A stretch of 64,000 nt of DNA from Mariannaea sp. PMI_226 (lineage: Eukaryota > Ascomycota > Sordariomycetes > Hypocreales > Nectriaceae): positions 1,609,393-1,673,392 of the forward strand of contig JANFOG010000010.1 of NCBI GenBank assembly GCA_024336345.1, given 5' to 3'. The notes beneath the pieces are model-generated. The model searched no databases, was not told the origin of the DNA, and worked only from the letters and a program-made list of their open reading frames with translations. Positions 11,936-24,600 of the stretch are shown in pieces. The translations under genes and the position numbers were made by a program. Numbering within the stretch: position 1 is the stretch's first letter; each line of letters starts with the position of its first letter.

Positions 11936-13863
11936 GACGGCATTTTTCAATGTTTGCCGATAGTTGGATTAAAAAGCTTGGCAAGGAACATGGTGCCTCT
12001 ATAACATACAAGGATTACGATATGAAAGGGAGTGAGTGTGGCATACTGATGTGTGCGCAGTAATGCAATAATATAAAAGTGGTCGAGATAAACTATATGG
12101 AAAGAGTTATTAATCGCATATGCTTGGGATGGTCATTAATCAAGAAGATATGACCTTAACCACTTCTAATACTTAATAATACATTGCTCAATATAACGCT
12201 CCCATCGTCTGCCAAAATAACGATTTGCAATCTGTGTCATTAATCAGACCGTTATATTGCTCATCCCTATATCCAAGCCCGCTGGTTAGTGAGTGGTATC
12301 GGGGTATAGTTTTCCCTCTTGATAAAAGTAAGGGGTTGAAAAGCCTATCAGTTACACATGAGACTTTATTTGCGATGTAGATTCCTTAAAAAAATAGTAC
12401 TATGAGGAAGAATTTGCATGTATACAAAATTCATAATGCCCTAACCGAACTATAAAGGTTTGAGAAGGAATTCTAAACCATCAGTGGTGATGCTACTAAG
12501 TAGACGGCCGATAGTTCCATCTTGGCAAGTTGTACGCCCCTGGTGTAGCAATAGGTTGAAGAAATCAGCCATGGCCATATTGGACTCAATAAAAACTCTT
12601 CTTGGACCACATTTGATAGTCGAGTCCGTTCGGAGGTCGAAATCCGCCAAACACTTCAGGCCCCAGACCGGGTCGCTTTCGGCATAGAGAATATCATCAT
12701 ACACGTCCTAAAGGTTAAGAATGTGGCACTTTGGGGCCCTTATTATCTTTATTTCCATTCATCTCGCCTGCTACTGTTAAAAAACCTCGATCTTACTCAC
12801 CAAATAGAATCCTTACTACACCCTTAAAAGAGTAAAACGGAAAGCACTTTACCTAGATAGCTAAAGTGGATAGCTAATCAATGAACCAAAAGCATAAAAA
12901 TGACGAGGGCTGCTCGTAAAATAATTAGTGATAACCGGTGATGATAGTACCTTAGTATATTTGTTGTTGCTCCTGTTTATCACTTATAGCCTTATTATCC
13001 TATCGTATTGTTTCTAGCTGCAAGCGATATTTAGTGAGACTAAATTTGAAGTAGAATTTAGTCAATACTCTAGTACTTATATTGTGCAATTATTTCTTTT
13101 TGTGCTAATGTACACGTATATTTTTTGTTTCACGAAGTTTGTATATACGATCATAAAAAGCACTTTATTTGGCGGTAAAATCTCTAAGCCGAGTTCATGT
13201 GTGGCTAGTTTCGCGTTTTTCAAAAAGTGTCGTTATTTTTTGCTTCCCCACTGTATCCCAGCTACGTGACTTTAACGAGCAATGCAGCTGACCTGGATTT
13301 GGTGGCCTGGATTTTGGCGGCCTGGGTTTTGGAGGCCTGTCCTGCACAGAGACGACCTGGAATACCGGGGCTGAATGAGTAAGCATATGTCCGGGTTAGA
13401 GGCAGGGAAGCTAAAGCTCTCAGCCCCGTTCAGGACCGCGGCGGCCATGTCGGGTTCAATCATTTGTGATGAATTCGTGGTCCGAGAACAGGAGCATTTT
13501 ACGATAACCCAGCACCCTGTGGGCTTTTGCAAGCACAACCCGTTCACACCTGAACCTGATTGGCACATGATTGGCACAACCCGTAGCTAGCTACGAAAGC
13601 TAGACTATCAGCTTCCGGCCAGCTCTAAGCTTACAGACTATTGCCAATAATCGGTTGCCTCTTTCGGCCCCATCATGACCCATTTTGTGCCTAGCTAACC
13701 CCAACTCAGCCATCGACAGTCAAGACTATCGCTCAATAGCCGGCTAATCCATGTCTCTCCGTCTGAGCCGTTGCCCTCCATAAATATCATAAATACAAGG
13801 TATCTTGGTCCAACAACTTGCTCTGGAAACGTAAATCACAACGCATTACTCGATTCTTTCAAT
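11936..13863. other. Intergenic, AT-rich in part, with a small degenerate repeat
   Basis: No supported gene. An 84-codon minus-strand frame at 12450-12704 begins directly after a splice-acceptor-like TTAG and could be the last exon of a decayed gene, but no family was recognised. The stretch 12720-13260 is AT-rich. At 13288-13340 three near copies of a CCTGGATTTTGG(c/a/t)GG unit lie in tandem. Confidence 0.35.
13288..13340. repeat. Short degenerate tandem repeat (about 16 bp x 3)
   Basis: Three consecutive copies of a CCTGG(a/g)TTTTGGNGG-type unit differ at one to three bases. They may be a minisatellite or the edge of a decayed element. Nothing else supports a mobile element here. Confidence 0.45.
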
Positions 13864-15531
13864 ATGGCTACCAATTGCAGAGCTTGCACGTCTACCAATG
13901 GCCAAGGCAACATCAAGAAGCGGCTCATCGTCTGCTGCGATGGCACGTTCAGCGGCGTTGACAAGGGCACAAAGGACTACAGCAGCAACGTAGCCAGGCT
14001 CAGTCGTGTCATCTCTCGAGTTGGTGCCACCAAAGACGAAGAAATCCCCCAGGTTGTGTATTACCAGTCTGGGGTGGGCACCGGATCTCTCACCTACATT
14101 GACAAGAAACGCCAAGGCACGTACTCTGACCCAATCGATATCGAGCGTATTCTAATATTTACGCAGGAGCGTTTGGTGGCAGTCTGGCAGAAAACGTCTG
14201 CGAGGCATACAACTACGTTGCAAATAACTGGGGCCCAGGCGATGAAATCTTCATATTTGGTTTCTCCCGTGGCGCGTATACCGCCCGATCGTTGGCCGGC
14301 TTCATCACCGAGGTTGGCCTGCTGACTCCTCTTCTCATGGACCACTTTTACGACGTCTACGAGGCTTATAGGAATAGAGGAAACCTGAGCTTTGCCGAAA
14401 CAGAATGGGCCAAACAACGCCTTCGCCCGGGGGAACTTGGCACCGTCCCCACGCTGCAGGATGCCAAACCGTATGATTATGGCTCTCGCATTGAGTACCT
14501 ACGTTTGGTCTCACACTCGCACGTCACCATCAAGGTAGTCGGCGTCTGGGACACTGTTGGTAGTTTGCAAGTCACCAACTGGTTTGGTGAGGTTGGAGGA
14601 GACTCGTATGGACACTCGACAAAACTCAACCCTAGTAAGGCCTGACTTTGCGAAAAGAACACAAGGTCAAAGTAGAATAAATGCTGACAATTCTCTAGAG
14701 ATCGAAAATGCATTCCATGCGCTAGCCATCGACGAAACTCGGGGAAATTTCCCGCCCACCCTGTGGTGTCTTGATTCAAGCTGCATAGGACCTGACCCTA
14801 AGAAACCCATAGTAAACCTTAAGCAGTGTTGGTTTCCGGGCTACCATTCAGACGTCGGTGGCCACAGTGAGGGATCCATTGATACCAATAGTGTTGATGA
14901 AATTGCTTTTGCATGGATGTGCGATCAGCTACACGGTTTATTGCAGCTTAGCGGCACCGCCTTGCAGAAATATATTCTCTTCAGACTCAGCGACAGAAAT
15001 TTTGACACAAGCGACAAGGAAATTCGTGACCTATCTGCCGCATGGCGAAAGATATCGTGGAGTGATGGCACCCTAGTGGACACGAATTCTTGGACGAGCG
15101 GGTGGTGGATTGGGTCCGCGCTGTCAACAGGAAAGGGCTCGTACAAACGAGTTCCAGGACAAACTGAGGCCTACACTATGGTTGATGAGACGAAAGTGCC
15201 GATTCCCTATGAAAACTTTTGCGAGGAAGTTCATCCCAGTGTTTTCCACCGCGTTCAAAAGTTCGAGACGGCGAAGAAAGGGGAACGATATATGCCTGCT
15301 CCCTTTCAGGGTTCAGAGTGGAAACACTTGAAGGCGGAAAATGGGGAAAGGGCCCGTTGGGTGAAAACCTTAGGCAATGGCAAGAAAGTTATTCTGAGAG
15401 AGTACTGTATTCCTAAGAACGAGGAACTGGCCAAGGGTTACACGAAGGTTGCAAAATATGACCACTGGCAGGGCAGCCTTGAGCGCACTTTCGCTCCAAA
15501 GGACATTCTTCAGGCTCAAGACAGGATTTAG
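13864..15531 (+). CDS. DUF2235 (Tle1-like alpha/beta-hydrolase) protein
   Basis: Three exons: 13864-14116, 14167-14634 and 14699-15531, giving 517 aa. The start is the first ATG of the frame before the conserved KKRLIVCCDGTFSG strand. DUF2235 motifs appear in order: CCDGT, VYYQSGVGTGS, KRQGAFGGSLAENV, GFSRGAYTAR with candidate nucleophile Ser118 in a GxSxG elbow, GVWDTVGS with Asp213, and a GYHSDVGGH block with candidate His290 or His297. The fold is shared with bacterial Tle1 phospholipase effectors; in fungi these proteins are common and little characterised, and phospholipase or esterase activity is an inference. Intron 1 (14117-14166, 50 bp) must begin with GC to keep the conserved block in frame. 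It has a CTAAT branch site and ends in CAG. Intron 2 is 64 bp, GTAAGG...TAG. Confidence 0.9.
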
Positions 15532-16772
15532 TGTTATAGTAATGCTACTGAAGGGCCTAGGTCTAAGTTTCGAAACCGATTTACCATTGTGACCATAGGT
15601 ACTACTGGATTAGAACTAGAATCAAAACGGATTACGGCCGCCCAACGGCAAAATTGAATCTTGTGCGGTGTAATCTGTAGTAATTAGGCTTAGTCGTCGG
15701 ACATGTTCATTAACTCAAAAGATATATCACGTCTGGTCTTGGTAGTAAGCGTCCCTATTAGGAAGATATACAAATGAGGCGCTCGAAACTGAGCTGTTGC
15801 CCCCGGAGTAAGACTTTGTTCACAAGTTAAACGACTCGAAGAGAACAATAAAGGACTCAGCAACGCCAACATATGACCAAAAGCCTGTGGCAACTGGGCG
15901 AGACTTGGTGGCAATCCAGGTGATTAAAACAACAACTGAAGAAGAGACACTAGAACCAATCACTAATGCACGATAGGATAGGGTAAAAGTGGACCGGAGC
16001 CAGCCGTCTCCAGTATAGTCTATAACACTACCAAAATCAGGCCGAGTAGTTCAAAATAAGGATGGTATTCACAATCTGTTATCGATGAAAGCAATTACGC
16101 GCGTCCATGATTTCCACAACATGTATGCTCATTCCTGTTGGCATATGCTGAGAGCTTTGCCATTCAGGACTATATGCATCCAGATTAGGATTATAAGGGT
16201 TGATTTATAGCCCACTTCCGAAGAAGCCTCGCTATATCCATTTAAAGAGAAGAGATACTGCGGCCATGTTAAAAGCGGCGCTTCGAAATACTATCATGAT
16301 CTATCCTGGCTAGGTCCTGCATAGATAGGAATCAAAAGGGAATCCACAAGAGAGAAACTCTACCAAGTCACTATAAATCATCATACAGGCGCTGGCCATG
16401 ACGGATATACTACGCATGAACCTTTGGGCGCCGCATTCCACTGCCAATATCGCCGCCAGCAATAGTTGCGAACGCGAACCGCGAATAGATACCGTAAGCA
16501 GCGTCGCGATTTGGGGGGCCATGGCGGGGCAGTGAGCTTAGCAATGGGATATAGGACTTCAAGTAGCTAGCGGAAGAATAGAAAAACTACAAAAAATAGT
16601 GAGCTCACTCCCGGCGCCGAGGGTGAGGCCGATAAACAAGCTGTAAAAATGTCGCCAAACTCGCGGATTTTTCATAGAGGCGAGGAGTAATTAAGTGATG
16701 ATAGGGTTATTATAAGAGTATACTATAGGAAGGAAGAACTGCTCTATAAAATAATAGGGACCTTCCTTTCTA
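15532..16772. other. Intergenic, nothing recognised
   Basis: About 1.2 kb between two converging genes. Only short frames occur on both strands. No repeat or RNA gene was seen. Confidence 0.4.
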
Positions 16773-19700
16773 TTACTTAAATTCCAGCCCTTCCCTAAGA
16801 CGACGTTCAGCCTCTTTCTCATTCCGATTGCGATCATGTACTTCTACATCACGCTCGGCCTCAAGCGAACTCTGAGCTTCTCGGGCTTCTCTCGCGCGTT
16901 CTGCCTCCCCTTGGTGTCTAATATCAAGTTCGTGGATTTGCTTGTCAAGGGCCTGTTTCTCAGAGATCAGACCTTCTTCGAGCTCAGGGTCCCGATTCGG
17001 ATCATTGAGTGTTGCGTCAACTTTCTGCAAGGCTTCTCTTTTACCCCGGAGCTCGCCCGCCGTTGATCTTGCAGTTAGCTCCAGGGCAGCCGTGCCCGGT
17101 TTAGCTCTTTCAAGCATTTCTTTCCGGAGTTCGGCACGCCGGTTAAGAAGGCGTCCCCTCGCAGTTTCTGTGAATACACGGAGTCAGCTTTTGTCCTAAA
17201 CAGATCTGAGACGTAACTGAGAGATCGGGCTGTTCGCATCGATCTGGATAAAAGCCTTCCTTCTGAGCATGTCATGATGAAAAGGTCCAGAGCACTGACC
17301 CCATAAGTATGAGTTGTCACCATCGAAAATTTGGTTCGTAAGCCCCATGGCCATAGCCTGGATCTGGGGTCCTAGAGCCTCACGACAAATGTACCTGGCT
17401 GCATCACCGGTGAGGTATCCTGCCTTAATAAAACCCCAAAGAACTGTAGAAACTTCTGCGATTCCGGAACTCAGGGCATCGTTGAGACAAGCCGTATTCA
17501 CAGCCTTTCTACCTTCTTCCATGACTTCCTGCCAGTTTGCGTCGTCAGGATTATCCATTGCCATAAGATCGTCTAGTGACCAATTCTTCATCCTCTTATC
17601 TAGAGCGTCTATCGTTGTCTTGTTGATGCCATCCTGAAACTCGTTCCACGGAATTTCGTGGTTGTCTGCAATTTCCGATGCCCGAGCGTCGGCCATAGTT
17701 TGGTACATTCTATCAAGCTTCAGCATCCCCTGGTATAGTCGGCCATTCTCGGTGGCCGCAAGGTCCTTCCTCCTCCAGATGATGGCTCCAATGAATGCGA
17801 TGACCCCAACGAAGCCGAAAAAGACGCCGACTATATCTACGATTTGAATGGTCTCATCGGCTAGGTATTTGTAGTTAATGCATTAGCAATTCCACCTGGA
17901 TATATGCAGGAATCAAGCCAAGGTTGCGATATACTTACGAATGGGCGACTCTGATTTCTCGACCTGCTTTCCACTAAAGACTTCTGCTACTCCCTTTAAG
18001 GGGGTTGCGGTCCGTGAAAGAGGTCAAAAATAAGCCGGCTTCGTTTGGGGTGCTCCTAAATACGACGCTATAGCTTCCTTTGCTGGTTTTCCAGGCCACT
18101 GTCGTCTTATAGGGTACGGTAGTCACGTCGGTGTTTATTGTGGGGTACAGCGTCGTGTCATCGCAGGTTATTGTGCCGTCAGTTAGACTAATGATCAGCT
18201 CCCCACCATCTATATAGGCCGGTCCAGCAGTGACATCATACTTCCCTCCGAAGACTCTAATGTCAAAAGTAGGGGGCGCCGCTGGATCTCCGAGGGGTTG
18301 AAAAGCTTTGTTGTGATTTAGGGCAGCTGATGGCTTGGAATGGTGAGCGTGGAGTGGGTTCATCTCTGCTGTGACCTGAGCAGTAGAGGTGCCCAGTAGC
18401 GAATAGATTTCATCAGGTGTGATGCTGCCATATCCATTCTTTTGCAATATCCCCAGCACTTTATCTGCTGCATCGTCAGAAGGTGTCGATGCTGCTGCCA
18501 CAATCAAAGAGCCCATCATTCCGTTCGGGGCACAAGTGAGTATAGTTTTCACCAGATCTGCCAACGTCTTAGTCTGCGTTGTAACCGCTTGATTCGAGGC
18601 CTTGAGGGAGCGGACATGGTTGGCTTCATTGCCAAACTTGATTTCGTTGTCAAATTCAGCTCTACTTTCTCTGCTCACGTTGCTGATACGCGGGCCTGTG
18701 ATGGAAGTCAAGCTGGAATTGTCTGCGGATGGCACAATACTGGAGACCAAGTTTTGCACGACTGCCCCGGTCAAGAGCACATCATGCGGGATTGAAATCC
18801 CCTTTTGAACTGAGGCGGAAGCCGCAACCAGGGGATCGGGCAAGAAGACACGATTTCCTGGCAGAAGTAGGTTCGTAGTCAGAAAATAGTTGATAGAATT
18901 AACCGACGATAGGTTAGGGAGCTTGTACTGCAGGTTTTGTAAGTCCCGTGGGACCGTGTCATTTGCCCATGTGCTCCAGAGCTGTTCCCACCAAGTCATT
19001 TCCTTTTGTTCTGCTTCAACACTAATGTCAAAGGAATTCGGGAGTTTCCAGCCAAAGTTGAGAACATCGGCGCTGGCGTCTGTGTTATTTATCCAGTTTC
19101 CCTCGCCTTTAAAGCTGAATACCAGATCTGTGACACCTGAGTGGTCGTCTCCGGACCAGCTACCACCCATAGGACCCGGAGTGTACGTATCAACGTCAGA
19201 TTGCCACTTTAGTTTTATAGTCGGAGTAGTCCAAGTTATTGTTCCTACGGGCTTATCTGCCACAGACAAGCCCGGATTGAGCACCATGGTCGCCTGATAT
19301 TGATTCAGATTGAAGTCGATAGGGTCAACCTTCTTGATGGTCGTGGTTGAGGATCCCGACCAACCCTTATCTTCATGGTAATAATCTACCCTATCCTTGT
19401 GTACTTGGAAGCTTGGGAACTTGAAGTCGATTTTGATACCTCCCTGGCTCGTCCCACGGTCAGAGACCACGTCACTACAATCGTTGTCTTCCAACGCAGC
19501 CTGCAGTCAGGTTGTTAATACAAGGCCACCTGGGACAATAAGGAAAGAATATCGTACCTTGAATAAGATAGATTCTATCAAATTGCGACTGAATATGATA
19601 CTTGCTGTCGAACCATTATTGACTGGAATTGGCATCGTTGGCTTGTTTCCCACAGAGAAGTTTGCTGTGCAAGTCTCTCCCGGAGCAAAAACAGCCCGAC

Positions 19701-20593
19701 CAGAACCTCCTTGAACAGTAATCCACATGCAGATGGCATTATCGACTTTCTTGGCAGGATCGGCAGCGCCGTTGCCAGCAGAGATTGAAAAGCCAAAAGA
19801 TGTCGGCTGCAACTCATACTTTCCGGCCTTGCCGCTAGGTGCCTCGTTGTTGACTTGGGCAAGGTAGTAATACCAGTCTTGGGCCCTGAAGAAGGATTCC
19901 ATCCTCGTCTTGATCAAGCTCTCTAGGAAAAACTTGGTGTTGGGATCTACTGTAGAATCCGCTGAGATGGTCACAGTTCCGCCAGCACCCTCCCCCTTAG
20001 GTATGTAGATAACAATGGCCGACGTAGTTCCCTGCTGGGTGAGAGCAACCGCGTTATCACCAAACGGATTGGTTGGTGGCGAAGCTGGGACGAACCGAGA
20101 ACCAGGGCTGTCAACGTGAACCTGGCCCGTAACTGCGGACAATTGCGAAGATATGGCGAGCATCAGCCCGGACGGTAGTGTTGTAGGAGACGACCAACCT
20201 CCAGTTTCCGGATTCCTGATACAGACAGTACCGGAGAGGCGAAAGGAGAGAATTACCTCGGCGCTAGTAGTAGGTCCGGCAAAGGCGAAGTTGGGTCTCT
20301 CCAGACCAAGGTCAACTTTGTATTCGGTCAATTGAGGATTTGGCCCTGAAAGAAGAGTTAATTCTTGACTACCTAGCATCGTAGGACTCGATAGCGGACT
20401 CACATTGCCCAGCAACGGAGGTGACGAACTCAGGCACGTCGATAGAAGTAGATCTGTCGTGCTCTGTAGCAGCTCTGAGCAACTTGTTGAGCTCAGTTTC
20501 ATTGTAGCTCACCAAGACATCAAAACCCTCAAGGGTATCCTGACCCCTCATCGCCTTTTCGAGTTGGTCATAGGAAAGCCAGCTAGTAGACAT
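16773..20593 (-). CDS. Large protein of unknown family with late membrane segment and C-terminal coiled coil
   Basis: Proposed exons: 20593-20404, 20345-19558, 19500-18064, 17993-17939, 17860-17300 and 17167-16773. All phases join, giving about 1141 aa. No known family was recognised. The N-terminus (DVLVSYNETELNKLL) faintly recalls the first strand-helix of TULIP-type lipid-binding proteins; this is weak. Residues about 65-800 are rich in Ser, Thr and beta-type patterns, and NSINYFLTTNLLLPG reads like a membrane-active segment. A single hydrophobic helix (IVDIVGVFFGFVGVIAFIGA, about 829-850) is followed by WRRKD, a helical domain and a charged coiled coil (about 1010-1141). There is no signal peptide. 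The join between exons 3 and 4 is uncertain: either the 70-bp intron 17994-18063, or one extra base in a GGG run near 17992 has shifted the frame. If neither holds, the protein stops at 17974 after 834 aa. The gene is divergent from the 21698 gene. A TATA-like TATATAAATA lies about 155 bp upstream. Confidence 0.7.
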
Positions 20594-21697
20594 TGTAATC
20601 ACAGATGAGGGTACGTATACGGAACTAAGAATGGGTTTGCTGTAATATAATAGGCGGAAGCTTGGAAGAGAACGTAGTCGAAGTGCAACTCTTGCTCTTT
20701 ATGATGATTCCTATTACAAAGCTTGGCAATATTGAAGTCTTTGATGTATTTATATAAATCGAGATACGCTTTCCACGGTAATGCGCCCCAGGTGCAAGCT
20801 TATTCCTAACAGGGCAAAATGTGTCTATTCCCAGATAAACGAGAGTTGGAACTAGGGAGACACCCCTTTTCCATGCATGGCGAACTTAGTCTAGAATAGC
20901 TGGGGTATTGTATTTTCGACAATGTAATAACTGCGATTCTGAAGCTGGGGTCTTCTCAGCTCACAGGTCGGGTATTGCTCGGGCTGAATTGCTGACAGGC
21001 GGATGGGAGCTTTTTAGGCAATGAAACCTACAAGTAGCATAGCGATGAATACTAGATCTGACTTTATCATTAGTCACTTTGTTCAGCTCCAATCTCTAGT
21101 CAAAACTAGTGGCTCACCAGGCCCAGAACCAATGAAGTTCAAAGCAGGGGGTATAGAATAGACATATTATTACTCCCTTATGCACTAATGCAGTCAGTCT
21201 TCGCGAAGTAGCAAGCTGAACTGGGCTCGGAACTGGCGTGCTTGCTTCTGACTCGCTGGCACTGGAAGCAGTCAGCTTGCCTATTCTAAGCGAAGGACTC
21301 CTAAAATACGCCCGTTGCAGACAAATGAGGTGGTCTCTTGCCGGCTTTCCGTAACGAACGCCTTCTACGCTGCGGGGTCTGTGGGGTCTGTCTACTATAC
21401 AGCAGTTCAGCTCTTGGGCTAGCGGGAGTGCTGTATTGTAATCTGGGTTGCGAGTCCCGAGATTCTGCGCCAGCCATTTCCGTAGCTTGACGACTACTTA
21501 TCTGTGAGCATATGGTGAACTACCTCTCCGATGATATCAAAAAGATTCCGCTCGGTAGGACCTTATAACAACCCGTGTTTTACTCATCGTCTTGCGAAAA
21601 GGAGTCTCTCAACTTTCACCATCAGAAACCACTGCCTGTAACTACTACCGATTTCTCTGGCCGTCGAGGAACTATCTTTCGAGAAGAAATAGATATC
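20594..21697. promoter_or_regulatory. Divergent promoter region between two large unknown genes
   Basis: A spacer of 1.1 kb without genes. A TATA-like element for the leftward gene lies at 20747-20756 and one for the rightward gene (TTATAA) at 21561-21566, about 135 bp before its ATG. The head-to-head layout suggests shared regulation (inference). Confidence 0.45.
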
Positions 21698-24600
21698 ATG
21701 TCGACTGTCGATTTTAGTGAAACCCAGCATTTCGACAATGCCAAAGCAGGGACCGACTCAACTTACGTCCTCCTGGATGTGTCCGACCGAGGTATTTACC
21801 TCCCCGACGACCTTGGTAACTCCTCTCGCATCAGTAGTCGAAATATTTTAATATATGCAGAAAATGTATTTCTCACGGACGACATAAAGTGGCCGGGCAA
21901 GAATATCAACATCGCTTGCTCCTCTCTTACACTTCAAAAATCGAGTTTGACTATTGATGTGTCCGGGACGCCGGGCGAGAGGGTTGCTCCGGTCGCTGCT
22001 GGGAATGGGACGCCAGGCAACGATGGCCAAAGTGCAGGTTCAATCTGGTTGTATGTTGAACAACTTACTCTAGAACTTGCAAGCGGGCTGCATCTGCATG
22101 CGAATGGGGGCACCGGGGGGGAGGGAGGCACAACGGCCGGGGGCAGCAGTGTTGGTGGTGTCGGTGGCAAGGGTGGTAACGGAGGTAAGTCTCCCCTGAT
22201 TTGGATATTCGTCTAGCCCACGCCTCTTTGTTTCCTACCAGAGCATCTTACTTAATTCTTGTTCCTTGCTAGGTTTTATCTCGTATCTCTGGGGAAGCGA
22301 TGCCGGAACTGCGCTCCTCAAGCTGTTCCAATTGTCCCCTTTGCCTTGGTATAAAGTGATAGGCCAGGCTCAAGCGCTGAAAGCAACGACTGTTTCCGTG
22401 CTTCCACCCACTCAGTATTCGTCTCTGCAGGCCACATTGGAATTGTACTCGAAGTACATCGCGACGGCGAATTTGTGCCGGACATCTGTCAACAACTTAG
22501 CAAAGACTACCAAGCCGCTCCCGAAGGCGCTATTGACAGCTTTGACAACCTTCTCGGCCGGACTATCAAGCTTGCTTGCATCCAAGGACGGTCCCGACCT
22601 TGGAGATGACAGTCTGATCCAACACACTATTTCAGTGGATGTCGCTGCTTCCCAGTATCTCAAAAACTTGAAATCTGGTAAAACAGTCGACGAGCTAGGC
22701 CTAATGGCTGCTCTTGCCGCGGCTACTATACCATGGAGCGGGGTACCACACTCAGCTCTGCGGCACAGCCTCGACCAGGCTGCTTCCATCATCCAACCAA
22801 TTCACCAATCCCTTTCTGATCGAGTTGCCGCTCGGGGCTTGGTTCTTCTGGGTAGGTTGGGTGTGACCCGAATCTATTTTCAGTCTTATCCTGTGTGCTA
22901 ACCCTCGACTTCTAAGGCTCTGGAGGAGTGGGAGGTCCAGCCCTGGGCCCTGCTTCGACTGACGGCGGTAAGGGGCCTCGCGGTGCCCATGGCACCTTTT
23001 CCTTCAAGGAGCTTACCTTCGACGGTCGGGCAGATGACTTGAATGTCATGATGGCGTTTGCCTTTCCTGACCAGTGCCAGATGCTGCTGAACAAAGCGAA
23101 TGCTCTTTTCTTCCAAAATACAGTTGACTCGAAATCGGATGCATACATGCTTTATGGGAGGTTGACTAAACGACTTTCATTCTGGCCCGCTCTTCTAGCA
23201 AGTCTTCAAGCTCGTTCTAAAAATCCGGTCGACAACGTCGAAACACCTCTTGGTAAATCTTACAGTCATCTCGAGTATGTGTTGCAGGTTACACTGAGTG
23301 CAACTGAACAACTTCAATCCATATACTCCCAGGCTATGAGCTTTGGGAATCAAATCATCACTGGCAGTGACATGTTTGGCCACGATCCAACTTGGGTGCC
23401 AAGGCTCAATTCCGGATATTATACGACCGAGATTTCAGACTACCTTGACACACTTAAGGCGGTGGAACGCGCTTACAAAAATGCCTTGGGCGTTAAGGCA
23501 TCGCTGAGTGACATTTCGACGGGCCAAACCGCTGCTGCATCCGGCGTTCAGCGAGCGCAGTACAGAATCGACCTGCTAACTGATGATAACGGGCCTCTCG
23601 TCTCCAGTGCAGACACCATTGCGCGGTATACACCACTACTCAAAGCCAAGGTTCAGGAGTGCAAGGACAACATGGCGATAATAGCTGCCGACATACAAGC
23701 GCACATAAACATCGATCCGCTAGATATCTTGAGTGGTCTCTCTATGGTGGCCATGGCACCTACACTGCCCCTTGCCCTTGTATGTTATGGCTTGACTCTC
23801 AAAGACGTTTTGTATCTGCTAATGAGTTACCGGTTGTGACGACTCCAGGTTGAAGGTGCCAAGGTACTCTATAACGCCAATACGACAATTCAAGACAACA
23901 CTGGGGCTACGATCAAGACCAGCTACGTTATTTCGGAATTGGGTGAAGCGGGGTCAACATTATCTAGTGTTGCTACAGGGTTTTCAACTAGGGCCGACCT
24001 GTCAATTGAAGCTGATGACCCCGGTGGGCTAAAGCTTCTCGCTACAGCCGACCAAATAACATTGCTCTATACTAAATTCAAGGCCGACATACCGGATAGG
24101 GACGGCGCAGCACTAAGTGCGAGCCTTACTGATCTGCAGAGCCTAGTAATGACGAGAAACAATGCCGTTATTACGTACAACAATTCTATCGAGCTACTCC
24201 AGCAAGCCATCGTCGATAAAGCTTACTACACCAAACAGCAACAGGCATACAGCGACGATGCGGCCAAATCTCTCAATCCTGGTTTACCTTCGATCTTACT
24301 GTGGCTGCGTCGAACAAAGGATAGCTATGCCCTTGAGACGATGCGACTCCTGAATTATGCCAATCGTGCTATCGCATATTGGGGGCTTGTTTCACCAATC
24401 TCATTCGCCTCGCCTGGGCCACTGCAAGATTCTCAGACCTTATCCATTGCCAAGCTCTCCCTCGAGCAAAGTGCAGAAACTGCCATTACCGCATTCGCAG
24501 GCTCTGCGCCGAGTTATTTCCCGGTTACGGGACGTCAAGGTGCCCTATATAAGCTTAACCGTGGGCAGATCTTTTCGCTCCAGAACCCCCTGAAGTCTAG

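Noticed and set aside
12450..12704. An 84-codon minus-strand frame that might be a last exon
   Set aside because: An acceptor-like TTAG precedes it, but no upstream exon was found and the sequence is not recognised.
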